DNA of 64,000 nt from DATKEJ01 sp963768715. GTDB taxonomy: Bacteria; Bacteroidota; Rhodothermia; Rhodothermales; DATKEJ01. Below the pieces are notes generated by a model. The model ran no database searches, was not told the origin of the DNA, and saw only the letters and a list, made by a program, of their open reading frames with translations. Of this stretch, positions 35,560 to 44,669 are shown piece after piece (positions within the stretch are counted from its first letter, which is position 1; each line of letters opens with the position of its first letter). A program made the position numbers and the translations under genes. Location: contig CAVYJC010000007.1 of the NCBI GenBank assembly GCA_963768715.1, forward strand, positions 682,001 to 746,000. The letters run 5' to 3'.

Positions 35560-37310
35560 AAGCCAAGCGACATTCCCAAATGAACCTTAGCGTCGAGCCC
35601 CTCCTCACGATTGAATCCAAGGCTCACTGAAAACTGTCCGGCCTCGGTGCCCAGTTCCAAACCGAATCCGTATCCGGCGAGAAACTCTTCACGCCGGTCT
35701 GTAACCGTGATTGACGTTCCGGTTTCCGGGGCGCCGTAGTAGCCAAGGTCCAAGAATACGAAGAGATGTGACGTCCTGTCCAACAGATAGCGCCACTCTG
35801 CCATGAATCTGGCGACGACGTTTCCACTGAACTGCTCCTCATTGTAGCCGCGAAGAGACTGCGCGCCGCCAAGCTTTATCAGATCGGCAATATCGTACGA
35901 AGGACTCTGAATGCCCTTCGCGTCGATGCCGAGAACGCCGACGTGGCGGAGTTTCAGCGGAAAGAACGCCCGGCCTTTCACCGAGAATCGCTGTTGACGG
36001 ATAACTTCCCTTGCCAGATCCGACGGGGCCAGTTGTCGTGGATCTCGTCGCTTGCGACCGCTTTCGACATTCGACTCGATCTCGTAACCCTGGCGGGGAT
36101 TGATGCGCCTGTCGATTCGCAGATATCTGAATCCAACACCGGCGAACCAGGAATCCGAACTCGGAACATCCGATCGCTGTGAACTCCCGGGCCGCGTCAA
36201 CTCGCGGCTCGCGTTGGCAAACACTTCGAGGCCTTCCGCCAGGCGCAATCCGCCCTCCAATCCGTACCGCCTCGAGTCATACGTCGAGTCCTGCTGAAAT
36301 CCGTCGAAACCGACGGCGATGCGAACAGGAAGACCGAACGCGAAGGGGTCGGCTGTGTGGACGCTGACTCGGCTCGTACTCCCGGGGAGCCGGTTAAATC
36401 TGAAGTCGAATACGCGACCCGCGCCGAAGACGTGTCTCAAGAGAATATTTACGTTGCCTACCACGGATCCTCCCCCGCTCTGCGTAGTGCCGGGGAGATA
36501 GCCGATTGCTGCATCGAACGAGCCAGGAACGTCCTCCTGCAGCCACAGTCGCATGATGGCGCGTTGATCGGGTGAAACGGCAAGGCGTATCGAATCGACA
36601 TCTGCGAAAAGTCCGGTTTCCAGAAGCCTCCTCTTGAAATCGTCCGTGTCATAGCGGCCCAATGGAGTCCCCGGCTGCAGCCCGAGCACATGGGCCACAT
36701 AGGACGGGCGAGTCCGTTGGGCACCAAGCAGTTCGACCCCTCCAAGCTCCATCACGGGTCCCTCGACGACGTGTATCGCGACGTCAAGCCTGCCGTCCCC
36801 GTCGTCGTCCGCAATCCTGACGATCTCGATCGAAGTGAGCACAAAGCCCCTGGCCTCGTACTTGCGCAGCAACCGCCCTATGTCACGTTCGAGTACACGT
36901 TGGCGTAGAACGTCGCCCGAACGAGTATCCATGGCCGCCAGCAAGGTGGCCTGGGAGATCGCATCCGTTCCGGAAAAGTCAATGTTTCCGACTACGGTTT
37001 GCTGTCCAGCATCCACGAAGACGGCTCCGGACGGCCGTGGCACTGAGTCGATACGGACGGAATCGAGCTTCGCCAAGTAGTATCCATCACTTTCGTACCA
37101 GGCAAGTAACGCATTGGTCAGTGAGTCCACACTATCCAACGGCACGTCGGCCGGTATCGGCCACTCCTCGGCGCGACCGTCGACAAATAGACGCCACAGC
37201 GTTTCCTCTGCGTCGCCCCGCGCCTGGCCCGAAACCCGGATGGGGGCGGCGAAGACGAGTACTAATGAAGCGAGGAGCAGCGCGTGCGTGCGGAAGCGAG
37301 CCGTTCCCAT
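35556..37310 (-). CDS. BamA/TamA-family outer-membrane protein
   Basis: A 584-residue outer-membrane protein. The signal peptide MGTARFRTHALLLASLVLVF is followed by POTRA-like domains (VGNIDFSGTDAISQATLL, LGGVELLGAQRTRPSYVAHVLGLQPG) and a C-terminal 16-strand-like barrel. The barrel holds KLGGAQSLRGYNEEQFSG, matching the conserved L6-loop region of the Omp85 family (RGY motif). Shorter than BamA, which has five POTRA domains, so it is more like TamA or other accessory Omp85 proteins. ATG at 37310 gives the signal peptide; the longer frame does not. Confidence 0.88.
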   Translation of the reverse strand: MGTARFRTHALLLASLVLVFAAPIRVSGQARGDAEETLWRLFVDGRAEEWPIPADVPLDSVDSLTNALLAWYESDGYYLAKLDSVRIDSVPRPSGAVFVDAGQQTVVGNIDFSGTDAISQATLLAAMDTRSGDVLRQRVLERDIGRLLRKYEARGFVLTSIEIVRIADDDGDGRLDVAIHVVEGPVMELGGVELLGAQRTRPSYVAHVLGLQPGTPLGRYDTDDFKRRLLETGLFADVDSIRLAVSPDQRAIMRLWLQEDVPGSFDAAIGYLPGTTQSGGGSVVGNVNILLRHVFGAGRVFDFRFNRLPGSTSRVSVHTADPFAFGLPVRIAVGFDGFQQDSTYDSRRYGLEGGLRLAEGLEVFANASRELTRPGSSQRSDVPSSDSWFAGVGFRYLRIDRRINPRQGYEIESNVESGRKRRDPRQLAPSDLAREVIRQQRFSVKGRAFFPLKLRHVGVLGIDAKGIQSPSYDIADLIKLGGAQSLRGYNEEQFSGNVVARFMAEWRYLLDRTSHLFVFLDLGYYGAPETGTSITVTDRREEFLAGYGFGLELGTEAGQFSVSLGFNREEGLDAKVHLGMSLGL

Positions 37311-37439
37311 GGCCTGAGCCGATGGTTGCGTGGTTCGGAATTTGTCTGACAACGCCGCCCGCTGACCCGGCGTTCCAGACAAGTTGCCGGGAGCGTCGTA
37401 AGATCCGATTTTGGCTCTGATTGAAATTGCAGCAGAAGA

Positions 37440-38543
37440 ATGTCGGCATCCATCGAAGTTGGTCCCGCAGAGGCAGATCGCTTCCGTAGTAATCTACTGG
37501 ACTGGTACGGGATGCATGCCCGAGACCTTCCCTGGCGGAGATCGGACGATCCGTACCAGGTCTGGGTATCGGAAATCATGCTGCAGCAGACGCGGGTCGA
37601 GCAAGCCCGGCCGTACTTCGAACGATTTCTACAGCGGTTTCCCGACGTAGGCACACTGGCGTCGGCCCAACTCGACGATGTGCTGCTCCTGTGGGAAGGA
37701 CTTGGTTACTATTCTCGGGCTCGAAATCTCCATCGCGCGGCAAGGCAGGTCGTTCAGGATTTTGAAGGTGCGTTCCCCGACGATGTCGTCCAGGCCCGAA
37801 AACTTGCCGGTGTTGGCCCCTACACGGCGGCGGCGATCGTTTCGATTTCGTTCGGGAAACCGGAACCGGCGATAGACGGCAACGTGACGCGTGTTCTCGC
37901 CCGCTACCTGGCGCTCGAGCTTCAGGTCGACCGGGCGGAAGGGCGCCGCGCCATCGGGATCGCGGCGCAGACTCTCATTGATCCCCAGGATCCCGGCGCG
38001 TTCAATCAGGCCATGATGGACCTCGGAGCGACCGTTTGCACACCCACTGCGCCGGCTTGCGACGCCTGTCCGCTGGTCGATGCCTGTCGCGGGTACGCCG
38101 CAGACAACGCCGAGACGTTTCCGATTGCGGACAAGAAGCGGCCCGTTCCGCACTATGACGTTGCCGTCGGCATCGTTTCGAACGATCGAGGTGAGGTGCT
38201 GCTGACAAGACGACCCGACGAAGCACTGCTCGGCGGACTCTGGGAGTTTCCGGGCGCCCGTCGCCGCGACGGAGAATCTCTCCACGATGCGTGTCGACGA
38301 GGAATTGCAGACCGCGTCGGACTGTCTGTGGAACCGACACAGGAGTTGATGTCTGTGAAGCACGCCTTCAGCCACTTCAAGATGACGATGCACGCGTTCG
38401 TGTGCGACGCCAGGTCAGCTCCCATTGTGGCCGAGGAAATCCAGACGTATCGATGGATCGCGCGAAACGACCTGCATACCGTCGCCCTGCACCGTGCTGC
38501 AAGAAAGATAGCCGATCGAGTTGCATCCGATGACACGCCCTGA
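37440..38543 (+). CDS. mutY: A/G-specific adenine DNA glycosylase MutY
   Basis: A 367-residue base-excision repair enzyme that removes adenine opposite 8-oxoguanine. It has the catalytic-region Glu in EIMLQQTRVEQ, the helix-hairpin-helix LAGVGPYTAAAI with the essential Asp in PAIDGNVTRVLAR, the 4Fe-4S cluster cysteines C-x6-C-x2-C-x5-C in CTPTAPACDACPLVDAC, and a C-terminal NUDIX-like domain that recognises 8-oxoG (LLGGLWEFPGARR). Divergent from the BamA-like gene; full length. Confidence 0.96.
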   Translation: MSASIEVGPAEADRFRSNLLDWYGMHARDLPWRRSDDPYQVWVSEIMLQQTRVEQARPYFERFLQRFPDVGTLASAQLDDVLLLWEGLGYYSRARNLHRAARQVVQDFEGAFPDDVVQARKLAGVGPYTAAAIVSISFGKPEPAIDGNVTRVLARYLALELQVDRAEGRRAIGIAAQTLIDPQDPGAFNQAMMDLGATVCTPTAPACDACPLVDACRGYAADNAETFPIADKKRPVPHYDVAVGIVSNDRGEVLLTRRPDEALLGGLWEFPGARRRDGESLHDACRRGIADRVGLSVEPTQELMSVKHAFSHFKMTMHAFVCDARSAPIVAEEIQTYRWIARNDLHTVALHRAARKIADRVASDDTP

Positions 38544-38610
38544 ACCAAATCTGTGTGCCGGCCGTCGTACATTGGGTTGGACGGACGACTAACCTTGAGA
38601 ATCGATCGCC

Positions 38611-39213
38611 GTGGAATCCGAAATCGTATTCTGGATTCTGATTCTGCTCGCACCGGTACTGAGTCGGATACTCAGAGCCAGGAAGAAGAAGCAGATGGAG
38701 CAGCAACAGCGTCCCCCTGCCCCCAGACAAGCTCTACCTCAGCGCGCATCGACGGAGCGACAGCCGACGCCTTTTGAGGAAGCCCTGCGTCAGATCCAGG
38801 AAGCACTCACGGAGTCTCAGCGCCCCGCCCCCCGGGAGCCTGAACCGGTACGTCGGGAGCCTGAACCGGTACGTCGGGAGCCGACCAGGCTGGAGTCGGT
38901 ACGACGCGACGTCCCGCGGCCAAAACCGCGGCCGATGGCTCCCGAACCGAGACCGTCAGAGTTTCACGCCCCCACGCAGGCCGCGGGCAAGCCGCACTTC
39001 TTCGACGAGCCGTTCGATCTCGAAGCCATTTACTCCGCGCCCGGTCGAGACAAACATTACCACGCACCTCTTTCGGATACCGACGAGAAGCAGGTCATCG
39101 TAGGCAAGAGACGTCAGAAAGTGCTCTCGAAGTGGCAGCGCGCCGTCGCGAACATCGAAATCTTGAGTTCGCCGCGAAGCAAGCGACCCTGGTCCAGTCC
39201 GTGGGATAAATAG
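38611..39213 (+). CDS. Membrane-anchored Pro/Arg-rich hypothetical protein
   Basis: A 200-residue protein starting at a GTG (MESEIVFWILILLAPVLSRI). One N-terminal helix is followed by a basic, coiled/disordered stretch rich in Gln, Pro, Arg and Glu. Two exact 21-base repeats at 38833-38874 encode REPEPVR twice. The last 70 residues look more ordered (EPFDLEAIYSAPGR, KWQRAVANIEILSSP). I do not recognise the family. It follows mutY by about 70 bases and converges with the next gene. Confidence 0.65.
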   Translation: MESEIVFWILILLAPVLSRILRARKKKQMEQQQRPPAPRQALPQRASTERQPTPFEEALRQIQEALTESQRPAPREPEPVRREPEPVRREPTRLESVRRDVPRPKPRPMAPEPRPSEFHAPTQAAGKPHFFDEPFDLEAIYSAPGRDKHYHAPLSDTDEKQVIVGKRRQKVLSKWQRAVANIEILSSPRSKRPWSSPWDK

Positions 39214-39224
39214 GGCCTGTTAAC

Positions 39225-39737
39225 TCACTCGGCCGCAGGCGCTTCGGGTGCGCCGTGCTTGAAGATGTTGGCGCCGATCGCTCCAACCACTGCTCCGAAA
39301 ATACCGTAGGCCAGGATCACGGCAGCGATAATGGCGACGTAGTAATTCCGCATGAACCCTATCGCCTGATCAATCTCCTGCTGGGATGATCCTCTGCTGA
39401 TCATGGAGTCCTGGGCCATTTCGACGATCGCGTCCACGTCAAAAGGATTTGGCATGAGTCCCGTGAAGGAAACGCCCACACTGAGAATGAGGGACACGAG
39501 GTAACCGAACACGCATGCCGCAAGCCCAATCAATGCTCCCTCTCCGGCACGGATAGTCAGTTCGTTCGTTGACGTGTAGTGCCACGTGGCCATCAGCCCC
39601 CCAATTGTCGGAATGGCACAGCAAGCCAGGCTTCCGAGCACCTGGCTCTCCATGCCGACCTGAAGCAGGCTGGAAAGGGTGGCCAGCAGGCCCACAATTA
39701 GCGCTCCGAGTAGAATCGATTGAAACTTTCCTGTCAT
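39225..39737 (-). CDS. Four-helix membrane protein (DUF4199-like, tentative)
   Basis: A 170-residue protein with four hydrophobic segments: SILLGALIVGLLATLSSLL, LGSLACCAIPTIGGLMA, GLAACVFGYLVSLILSVGVS and VAIIAAVILAYGIFGAVVGA. The connecting loop before the last helix is acidic (VEMAQDSMISRGSSQQEID). The layout resembles DUF4199-type proteins of Bacteroidota, but I cannot confirm that by eye. Ten bases downstream of the DUF2085 gene on the same strand, so likely co-transcribed with it. Confidence 0.65.
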   Translation of the reverse strand: MTGKFQSILLGALIVGLLATLSSLLQVGMESQVLGSLACCAIPTIGGLMATWHYTSTNELTIRAGEGALIGLAACVFGYLVSLILSVGVSFTGLMPNPFDVDAIVEMAQDSMISRGSSQQEIDQAIGFMRNYYVAIIAAVILAYGIFGAVVGAIGANIFKHGAPEAPAAE

Positions 39738-39746
39738 GACGGTCTC

Positions 39747-40268
39747 CTATTCTATCCTATTTGTAATAGCTCGTTGATCGGGCTGATCCGGATTGCGGGA
39801 CAGTGCCAGCGCCAGATAAATTCCGCCGACGCATCCCGCAACGAAGCCCGTCGCCCAGCGCGTCAGTGGTGTGTTTTCCCAAATCCCGACGATATCCAGT
39901 CCCCAATCCAAACCCACGAGGACCACGACTCCGAGAACAATAGCGGGGGCATTCTCCTCAATGACCGCCTTCCACCTCCATACCAGGGATCGTCCGATGA
40001 GGCCGGCAGCAATCCCCGAATAGATCCCGAAACAACGATGACAGACGGCGAACGGTATGCCGTTGATCTGAAACGATCGATCAGGTTGTTGATGACACAG
40101 CGTCTGAAACACCAATCTTACCAGCAGTCTCGGGCCGTAACTCAACCACGGGGTGGCGGCAGTCATTGCAACGATCATCAACGAGACGAAAACCGCACAG
40201 CACCAACCGAGGTCGGCGGCATGCACTTTGGCACTCGAAATACGATTTGGAAAGACGCGAGCAATCAT
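39747..40268 (-). CDS. DUF2085 membrane protein
   Basis: A 173-residue inner-membrane protein. The conserved core FQTLCHQQPDRSFQINGIPF plus VCHRCFGIYSG is the DUF2085 signature (CHQ..RSF..G and CxRCxGIY), so the cysteines and histidine probably bind metal. Four to five hydrophobic segments. Function unknown in general. It is divergent from the groES promoter region. Confidence 0.85.
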   Translation of the reverse strand: MIARVFPNRISSAKVHAADLGWCCAVFVSLMIVAMTAATPWLSYGPRLLVRLVFQTLCHQQPDRSFQINGIPFAVCHRCFGIYSGIAAGLIGRSLVWRWKAVIEENAPAIVLGVVVLVGLDWGLDIVGIWENTPLTRWATGFVAGCVGGIYLALALSRNPDQPDQRAITNRIE

Positions 40269-40379
40269 TGCCAGAATGGTTGGCGCTAAGATCCGAGTTG
40301 AGCGGGATCAACACAACTGATCGGCGCCTTCATTGAAATCCATTTGAACTCGGGAACCAAGCAGAGAACGCCACGGTTT

Positions 40380-40406
40380 CTGGCACTCTCACATCAAGAG
40401 TGCTAA
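40380..40406 (+). promoter_or_regulatory. CIRCE element (HrcA operator) upstream of groES
   Basis: An inverted repeat TGGCACTC, nine-base spacer, GAGTGCTAA lies about 85 bases upstream of the groES start. The consensus is TTAGCACTC-N9-GAGTGCTAA; the right half is perfect and the left half differs in its outer bases. This is the heat-shock repressor HrcA site. Upstream regions 40269-40379 show no other element. Confidence 0.9.
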
Positions 40407-40491
40407 CAACTTTGAGTCGATGGTATTCACTCGAAGGGATTTAGGAATTATCAATTTTTAGAATCAACCACAAATTTTGGAGATCATACCC

Positions 40492-40779
40492 ATGGCGAAA
40501 TTAACACCACTGGCGGATCGGGTCGTCGTACGTCCTCAGGATGCTGAGGAGGTAACCTCAGGAGGCCTGATTATTCCCGACACGGCGAAGGAGAAGCCGC
40601 AGAAAGGCATTGTCATTTCGGTTGGTCCGGGTAAAGTGGAGAACGGCACCAAGATCGAGATGAGCGTCAAGGAAGGCGATACGGTCCTTTACGGAAAGTA
40701 CGCCGGGACCGAAGTCACGATTGATGGCGACGACGTGCTCATCATGCGCGAGTCTGACATCCTTGGTGTCGTGAACTAA
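40492..40779 (+). CDS. groES: Co-chaperonin GroES
   Basis: A 95-residue GroES (MAKLTPLADRVVVRPQDAEE, with the mobile loop EEVTSGGLIIPDTAKEKP and the roof region YGKYAGTEV). It caps the GroEL ring to fold proteins with ATP. The ATG at 40492 follows GGAG at a normal distance; an in-frame upstream ATG at 40477 adds five non-conserved residues. Controlled by the CIRCE site and followed after 50 bases by groEL, with a run of TATATATATA just before that start. Confidence 0.97.
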   Translation: MAKLTPLADRVVVRPQDAEEVTSGGLIIPDTAKEKPQKGIVISVGPGKVENGTKIEMSVKEGDTVLYGKYAGTEVTIDGDDVLIMRESDILGVVN

Positions 40780-40829
40780 GACTCATTCGCGTCAAGTTTT
40801 TATAAATCAACCATTTATATATATATAAA

Positions 40830-42473
40830 ATGGCAGGCAAAGAAATTGTATTCGAACTCGAGGCCCGCGACGCACTGAAGCGTGGCGTCGATAAACTGGC
40901 GAACGCCGTCAAGGTGACGCTGGGGCCGAAAGGAAGAAACGTGATCATCGAAAAGAAATTCGGTGCACCCACCGTCACGAAGGACGGCGTCACAGTTGCG
41001 AAGGAAATCGAACTGGAGAACAAGCTCGAGAACGTCGGCGCCCAGATGGTCAAGGAAGTCGCGTCGAAGACGAGTGACGTCGCGGGAGACGGTACGACCA
41101 CGGCCACCGTGCTGGCTCAAGCTATCGTGAAGGCCGGTCTCAAGAACGTGACGGCCGGTGCAAATCCGATGGATCTGAAGCGCGGTATCGATGCCGCCGT
41201 TGAAGCGGTCGTTGCGTCGCTTCGTTCGATGAGTCGCGAGATTCAGGACAAAACGGAAATCAGCCAGGTAGCCACCGTGTCGGCCAACAACGATCGGGCT
41301 ATCGGCGATTTGATCGCCGATGCCATGGAGCGTGTTGGCAAGGATGGCGTCATCACTGTCGAGGAAGCTCGCGGAACCGAGACCAACCTCGAGGTTGTGG
41401 AGGGGATGCAGTTCGACCGTGGATACCTCTCGCCTTACTTCGTGACGAATCCAGACAAGATGGAAGCCGTCCTCGAAGATGCTTATGTGCTGATCCATGA
41501 CAAGAAGATCAGCGCGATGAAAGATCTTCTTCCCGTTTTGGAGAAGGTGGCCCAAATGGGCAGCCCGCTGCTGATCATTGCGGAAGACATCGAAGGGGAA
41601 GCACTGGCTACTATCGTGGTGAACAAGCTCCGCGGTACGCTGAAAGTGGCCGCCGTGAAGGCACCGGGATTTGGCGATCGTCGGAAAGCAATGCTCGAAG
41701 ATATCGCGATTCTCACCGGCGGCACGGTCATCTCCGAAGAGAAAGGCTACCGACTCGAGAACGCGACGACGGAGTACCTTGGACAAGCCAAGCGTATCGT
41801 CATCGATAAGGACAACACGACAGTCGTCGACGGAGCCGGTGAAGAAGCCCAGATCAAAGCTCGCATCAATCAGATCAAGCAGCAGATCGAGGGTACCACC
41901 TCCGACTACGATCGCGAAAAACTGCAGGAACGCCTCGCCAAGCTGGCGGGGGGTGTCGCGGTACTGAAGATTGGCGCGGCCACCGAAGTGGAGATGAAAG
42001 AGAAGAAGGCACGTGTCGAGGATGCCCTGCACGCAACGCGGGCAGCCGTCGAAGAAGGCGTGATCCCGGGTGGTGGCGTGGCGTTCATTCGCTCGCTCAC
42101 CGCAATTGAATCCGTGGATACGGAGAACGCCGACCAGTCGATTGGCGTCGCCATCGTGCGCCGTGCGCTCGAAGAGCCGCTTCGCCAGATCGCAATAAAC
42201 GCCGGTGTCGAAGGCTCGATCGTCGCGCAACGGGTGAAGGAAGGGACTGATGACTTCGGTTTCGACGCTCGTACCGAGGAGTACGGCAACCTCATCAAGG
42301 AAGGCGTAATCGATCCGACGAAAGTTGCTCGGACGGCGCTGCAGAACGCTGCATCGGTTGCAGGCCTGCTGCTAACCACCGAGGTGGTTATCGCCGACAA
42401 GCCGGAAAAAGAGAGCCCCATGCCGGCCGGACCAGGCGGAATGGGCGGAATGGGCGGTGGAATGGACTTCTAG
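40830..42473 (+). CDS. groEL: Chaperonin GroEL
   Basis: A 547-residue chaperonin with the standard blocks TLGPKGRNVIIEKKFG, DGVTVAKEIEL, the nucleotide-binding GDGTTTATVLAQAI, EEGVIPGGGVAFIR and the C-terminal GGMGGMGGGMDF tail. It folds client proteins inside the cavity capped by GroES. Full length, ending in a strong terminator at about 42500-42538. The long opposite-strand open frame across it is a codon-bias shadow. Confidence 0.98.
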   Translation: MAGKEIVFELEARDALKRGVDKLANAVKVTLGPKGRNVIIEKKFGAPTVTKDGVTVAKEIELENKLENVGAQMVKEVASKTSDVAGDGTTTATVLAQAIVKAGLKNVTAGANPMDLKRGIDAAVEAVVASLRSMSREIQDKTEISQVATVSANNDRAIGDLIADAMERVGKDGVITVEEARGTETNLEVVEGMQFDRGYLSPYFVTNPDKMEAVLEDAYVLIHDKKISAMKDLLPVLEKVAQMGSPLLIIAEDIEGEALATIVVNKLRGTLKVAAVKAPGFGDRRKAMLEDIAILTGGTVISEEKGYRLENATTEYLGQAKRIVIDKDNTTVVDGAGEEAQIKARINQIKQQIEGTTSDYDREKLQERLAKLAGGVAVLKIGAATEVEMKEKKARVEDALHATRAAVEEGVIPGGGVAFIRSLTAIESVDTENADQSIGVAIVRRALEEPLRQIAINAGVEGSIVAQRVKEGTDDFGFDARTEEYGNLIKEGVIDPTKVARTALQNAASVAGLLLTTEVVIADKPEKESPMPAGPGGMGGMGGGMDF

Positions 42474-42499
42474 AAACCGAGTAGTCCAGCACAGCTTAC

Positions 42500-42538
42500 A
42501 AAAAGGGGCGGAGTCATTAGTGGCTCCGCCCTTTTTTA
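42500..42538 (+). terminator. Intrinsic terminator of groESL
   Basis: A hairpin with stem GGGCGGAG pairing with CTCCGCCC around a ten-base loop is followed by TTTTTT, and preceded by AAAA. It lies 27 bases after the groEL stop. Confidence 0.92.
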
Positions 42539-42574
42539 CGTATCGTCATCCGCACCCCAGAATCATCGACGTGA

Positions 42575-43354
42575 ATGAGTTTCTCGACAGGCTTCGCAGT
42601 TGCGCTCATTGGCATGTCCCTTACCGTTCTCGAGCCTCACCTGGTCGTCGCACAACCGTCGGCCGATGAGGTACTCGCTCGGATGGATGAGTTGCAGCGC
42701 CAATACAAGAATGAGAGTGCTCGACTCGAAATGCGACTGTTCGACGAAGGCCGCCAAATAAGGCGACGCGAGTTGAAGCTTTTCTCCTCGAGAGATGCCG
42801 CCGGTCACATCCGGGCCCTCGTCGAATTTACCGACCCTCCTGACATTCGTGGCCTGCGCCTCCTGACGATTCAGACCGACGACGGAGACGATCAGCGCAT
42901 CTACCTTCCCGCACTGCGTCGTATTCAGCGGATCGCAGGATCGGCCCGAGAAAATCGTTTTGCCGGATCCGATCTGAGCTACGAAGACCTTCGCGTGAGG
43001 AACCGGGAGGACTACACCTCACGGATAATGGATTCGACTGCCTCGCACTGGACAATCGAGTCGATACCCAAGGATAAAGATTCGCCGTACGGTCGTATCG
43101 TCAGCGAAATCGACAAGGAAATGTACGTCGTGACTAAGGCGCGCTACTTTGACCGAGAGGACCGCCTGCGGAAGGTCCTGACTGCAACCGATTTCGAAGA
43201 CATGGGCGACCATGTCTGGAAGGCGTCCAACATCACGATGGAGGATGTCCGCGCCGAGCGGCGCACCGAGCTTGAGTACCTGCAACGCGACCTCCAAACG
43301 GCAATCTCACCTGATGTCTTCACCGATCGGTATTTGCGACGCGGTGTTCAGTAG
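42575..43354 (+). CDS. Outer-membrane lipoprotein-sorting-like protein (LolA-like, COG2834 type)
   Basis: A 259-residue exported protein: signal peptide to about VVAQ, then a beta-rich body (SARLEMRLFDEGRQIRRREL, ALVEFTDPPDIRGLRLLTI, DDQRIYLPALRRIQRIAGSAR, FAGSDLSYEDL). These strings are typical of the LolA-like proteins encoded next to RND exporters. It is the first gene of a three-gene set with an outer-membrane protein and an RND permease, so it likely serves lipid or lipoprotein transfer in that system. The stop lies 41 bases inside the next gene. Confidence 0.85.
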   Translation: MSFSTGFAVALIGMSLTVLEPHLVVAQPSADEVLARMDELQRQYKNESARLEMRLFDEGRQIRRRELKLFSSRDAAGHIRALVEFTDPPDIRGLRLLTIQTDDGDDQRIYLPALRRIQRIAGSARENRFAGSDLSYEDLRVRNREDYTSRIMDSTASHWTIESIPKDKDSPYGRIVSEIDKEMYVVTKARYFDREDRLRKVLTATDFEDMGDHVWKASNITMEDVRAERRTELEYLQRDLQTAISPDVFTDRYLRRGVQ

Positions 43355-44660
43355 GAGGACGCTCCTCCTCGTCGCCGCAATACTCGTCGGTCTGGCATCG
43401 TGGCATCCAACGTTCGCCCAACTGTCGGTAAGCGGCGAATACGAGTACTACGCCGCCCTCGGATTCAAGCGCCACCAGGAGCCATTCGCCGTGAGGAACC
43501 GGCTGCGTCTCCGCGGACGCTACGCGCGGCACGGCCTGATGGCCTATTCGGCGGCGCGACTTTCCAACGCATTGTCGGATCCTGAACGGGGCGGGCAGCC
43601 GGGGCCGTTTCGTGTTCGTCTCCTCGAATCCTTCCTCGATCTGTACTTCGACCGCGTGGACGTACGCATCGGGCATCAACTGGTCGTCTGGGGCCAGATG
43701 GACGGCGTGTTCATAACGGATGTGGTCAGTCCGCTCGATCTGACAGAGTTTCTCGCACAGGACTTTACGGACATTCGGTTGGCCGTACCGGCGATCAAGG
43801 CATCCTATTATCTCGATCGGTGGTCGCTCACCGGCCTGCTCGTCGCATCTCCGATGGCTTCACCCATCCCATCGCGGAACTCTCGCTGGTTTGCGCTGCC
43901 TCAAGCGGTAGAGACGCTCGACGTCGAACTCGGAAAAGACAATCTTCCAAATCCCTCTCCAAGCGAAGTCGAGCCGGGGGCAAAGGTATCGTACAGTGGA
44001 TCCGAGACCGGCCTCGACCTGATCTACTTCTATGGTCGAAACCGTATTCCAGTGTTCTCAAAGTCTCTGGACATTACGTCGGGCAGCATCGAGCGCCTTA
44101 CCCTCCGCCCCGACTATTACCGACGGCATGTCGTTGGTGCTCGACTCTCGAGTACACTTCCTGACCCGTTTGTCGTCGAGTCGGAGCTGGCGTACGAGAG
44201 CATGATCAAGGTAGACGTCGCCCCGTCGCTGCTTCTTGACGACCCTTCCGTTCTCGGGGATCTGCCCGAACTTCTGCTGAACGAGGGGCACCTCCTCGGT
44301 GGATTGGCGCTTTCGAGAACGTACCACGGCACCTTTGTTCGGGCCCAGGTCGTGGGCAGCTATCTCACTCGGTACGACGACCGTTCGGCACGCGATCGCT
44401 TCTACGACGCCGTAACCCTTCTTATCAGATCAACGTGGAGTAATGAAACACTTGTCGGAAGCCTGTTCACTTACTACAATCCCGGCGGCGACTATTGGCT
44501 CAATCCCATGCTCCAGTACAGTGCCGGGTCCGGACTGAATCTATTCGTCGGGGCCCACGTTTTCGGAGGTGACACGACGGCGGGTTCGTTGACGACAGCA
44601 GCATTTGGACTGTTCGATGACAATGATTTCTTCTTCATGAGACTGACTCTGGCCTTTTAG
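43314..44660 (+). CDS. Outer-membrane protein partner of RND exporter (DUF1302-like)
   Basis: A 448-residue protein starting MSSPIGICDAVFSRRTLLLV with a signal peptide ending near PTFAQ. The body alternates short beta-strands (VSGEYEYYAALGFKR, VRLLESFLDLYFDRVDVRIG) and ends LRLTLAF-like (FFFMRLTLAF), the aromatic C-terminus expected of barrels. I place it near the DUF1302 family seen beside LolA-like/RND genes; this is partly from context. ATG at 43314 overlaps the upstream gene by 41 bases. Confidence 0.75.
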   Translation: MSSPIGICDAVFSRRTLLLVAAILVGLASWHPTFAQLSVSGEYEYYAALGFKRHQEPFAVRNRLRLRGRYARHGLMAYSAARLSNALSDPERGGQPGPFRVRLLESFLDLYFDRVDVRIGHQLVVWGQMDGVFITDVVSPLDLTEFLAQDFTDIRLAVPAIKASYYLDRWSLTGLLVASPMASPIPSRNSRWFALPQAVETLDVELGKDNLPNPSPSEVEPGAKVSYSGSETGLDLIYFYGRNRIPVFSKSLDITSGSIERLTLRPDYYRRHVVGARLSSTLPDPFVVESELAYESMIKVDVAPSLLLDDPSVLGDLPELLLNEGHLLGGLALSRTYHGTFVRAQVVGSYLTRYDDRSARDRFYDAVTLLIRSTWSNETLVGSLFTYYNPGGDYWLNPMLQYSAGSGLNLFVGAHVFGGDTTAGSLTTAAFGLFDDNDFFFMRLTLAF

Positions 44661-44669
44661 GCCTTCCCC

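Noticed and set aside
40815..42230. 471-codon open frame on the minus strand across groEL
   Set aside because: It is antisense to an unmistakable GroEL and arises from codon bias; its predicted protein has no recognisable motif.
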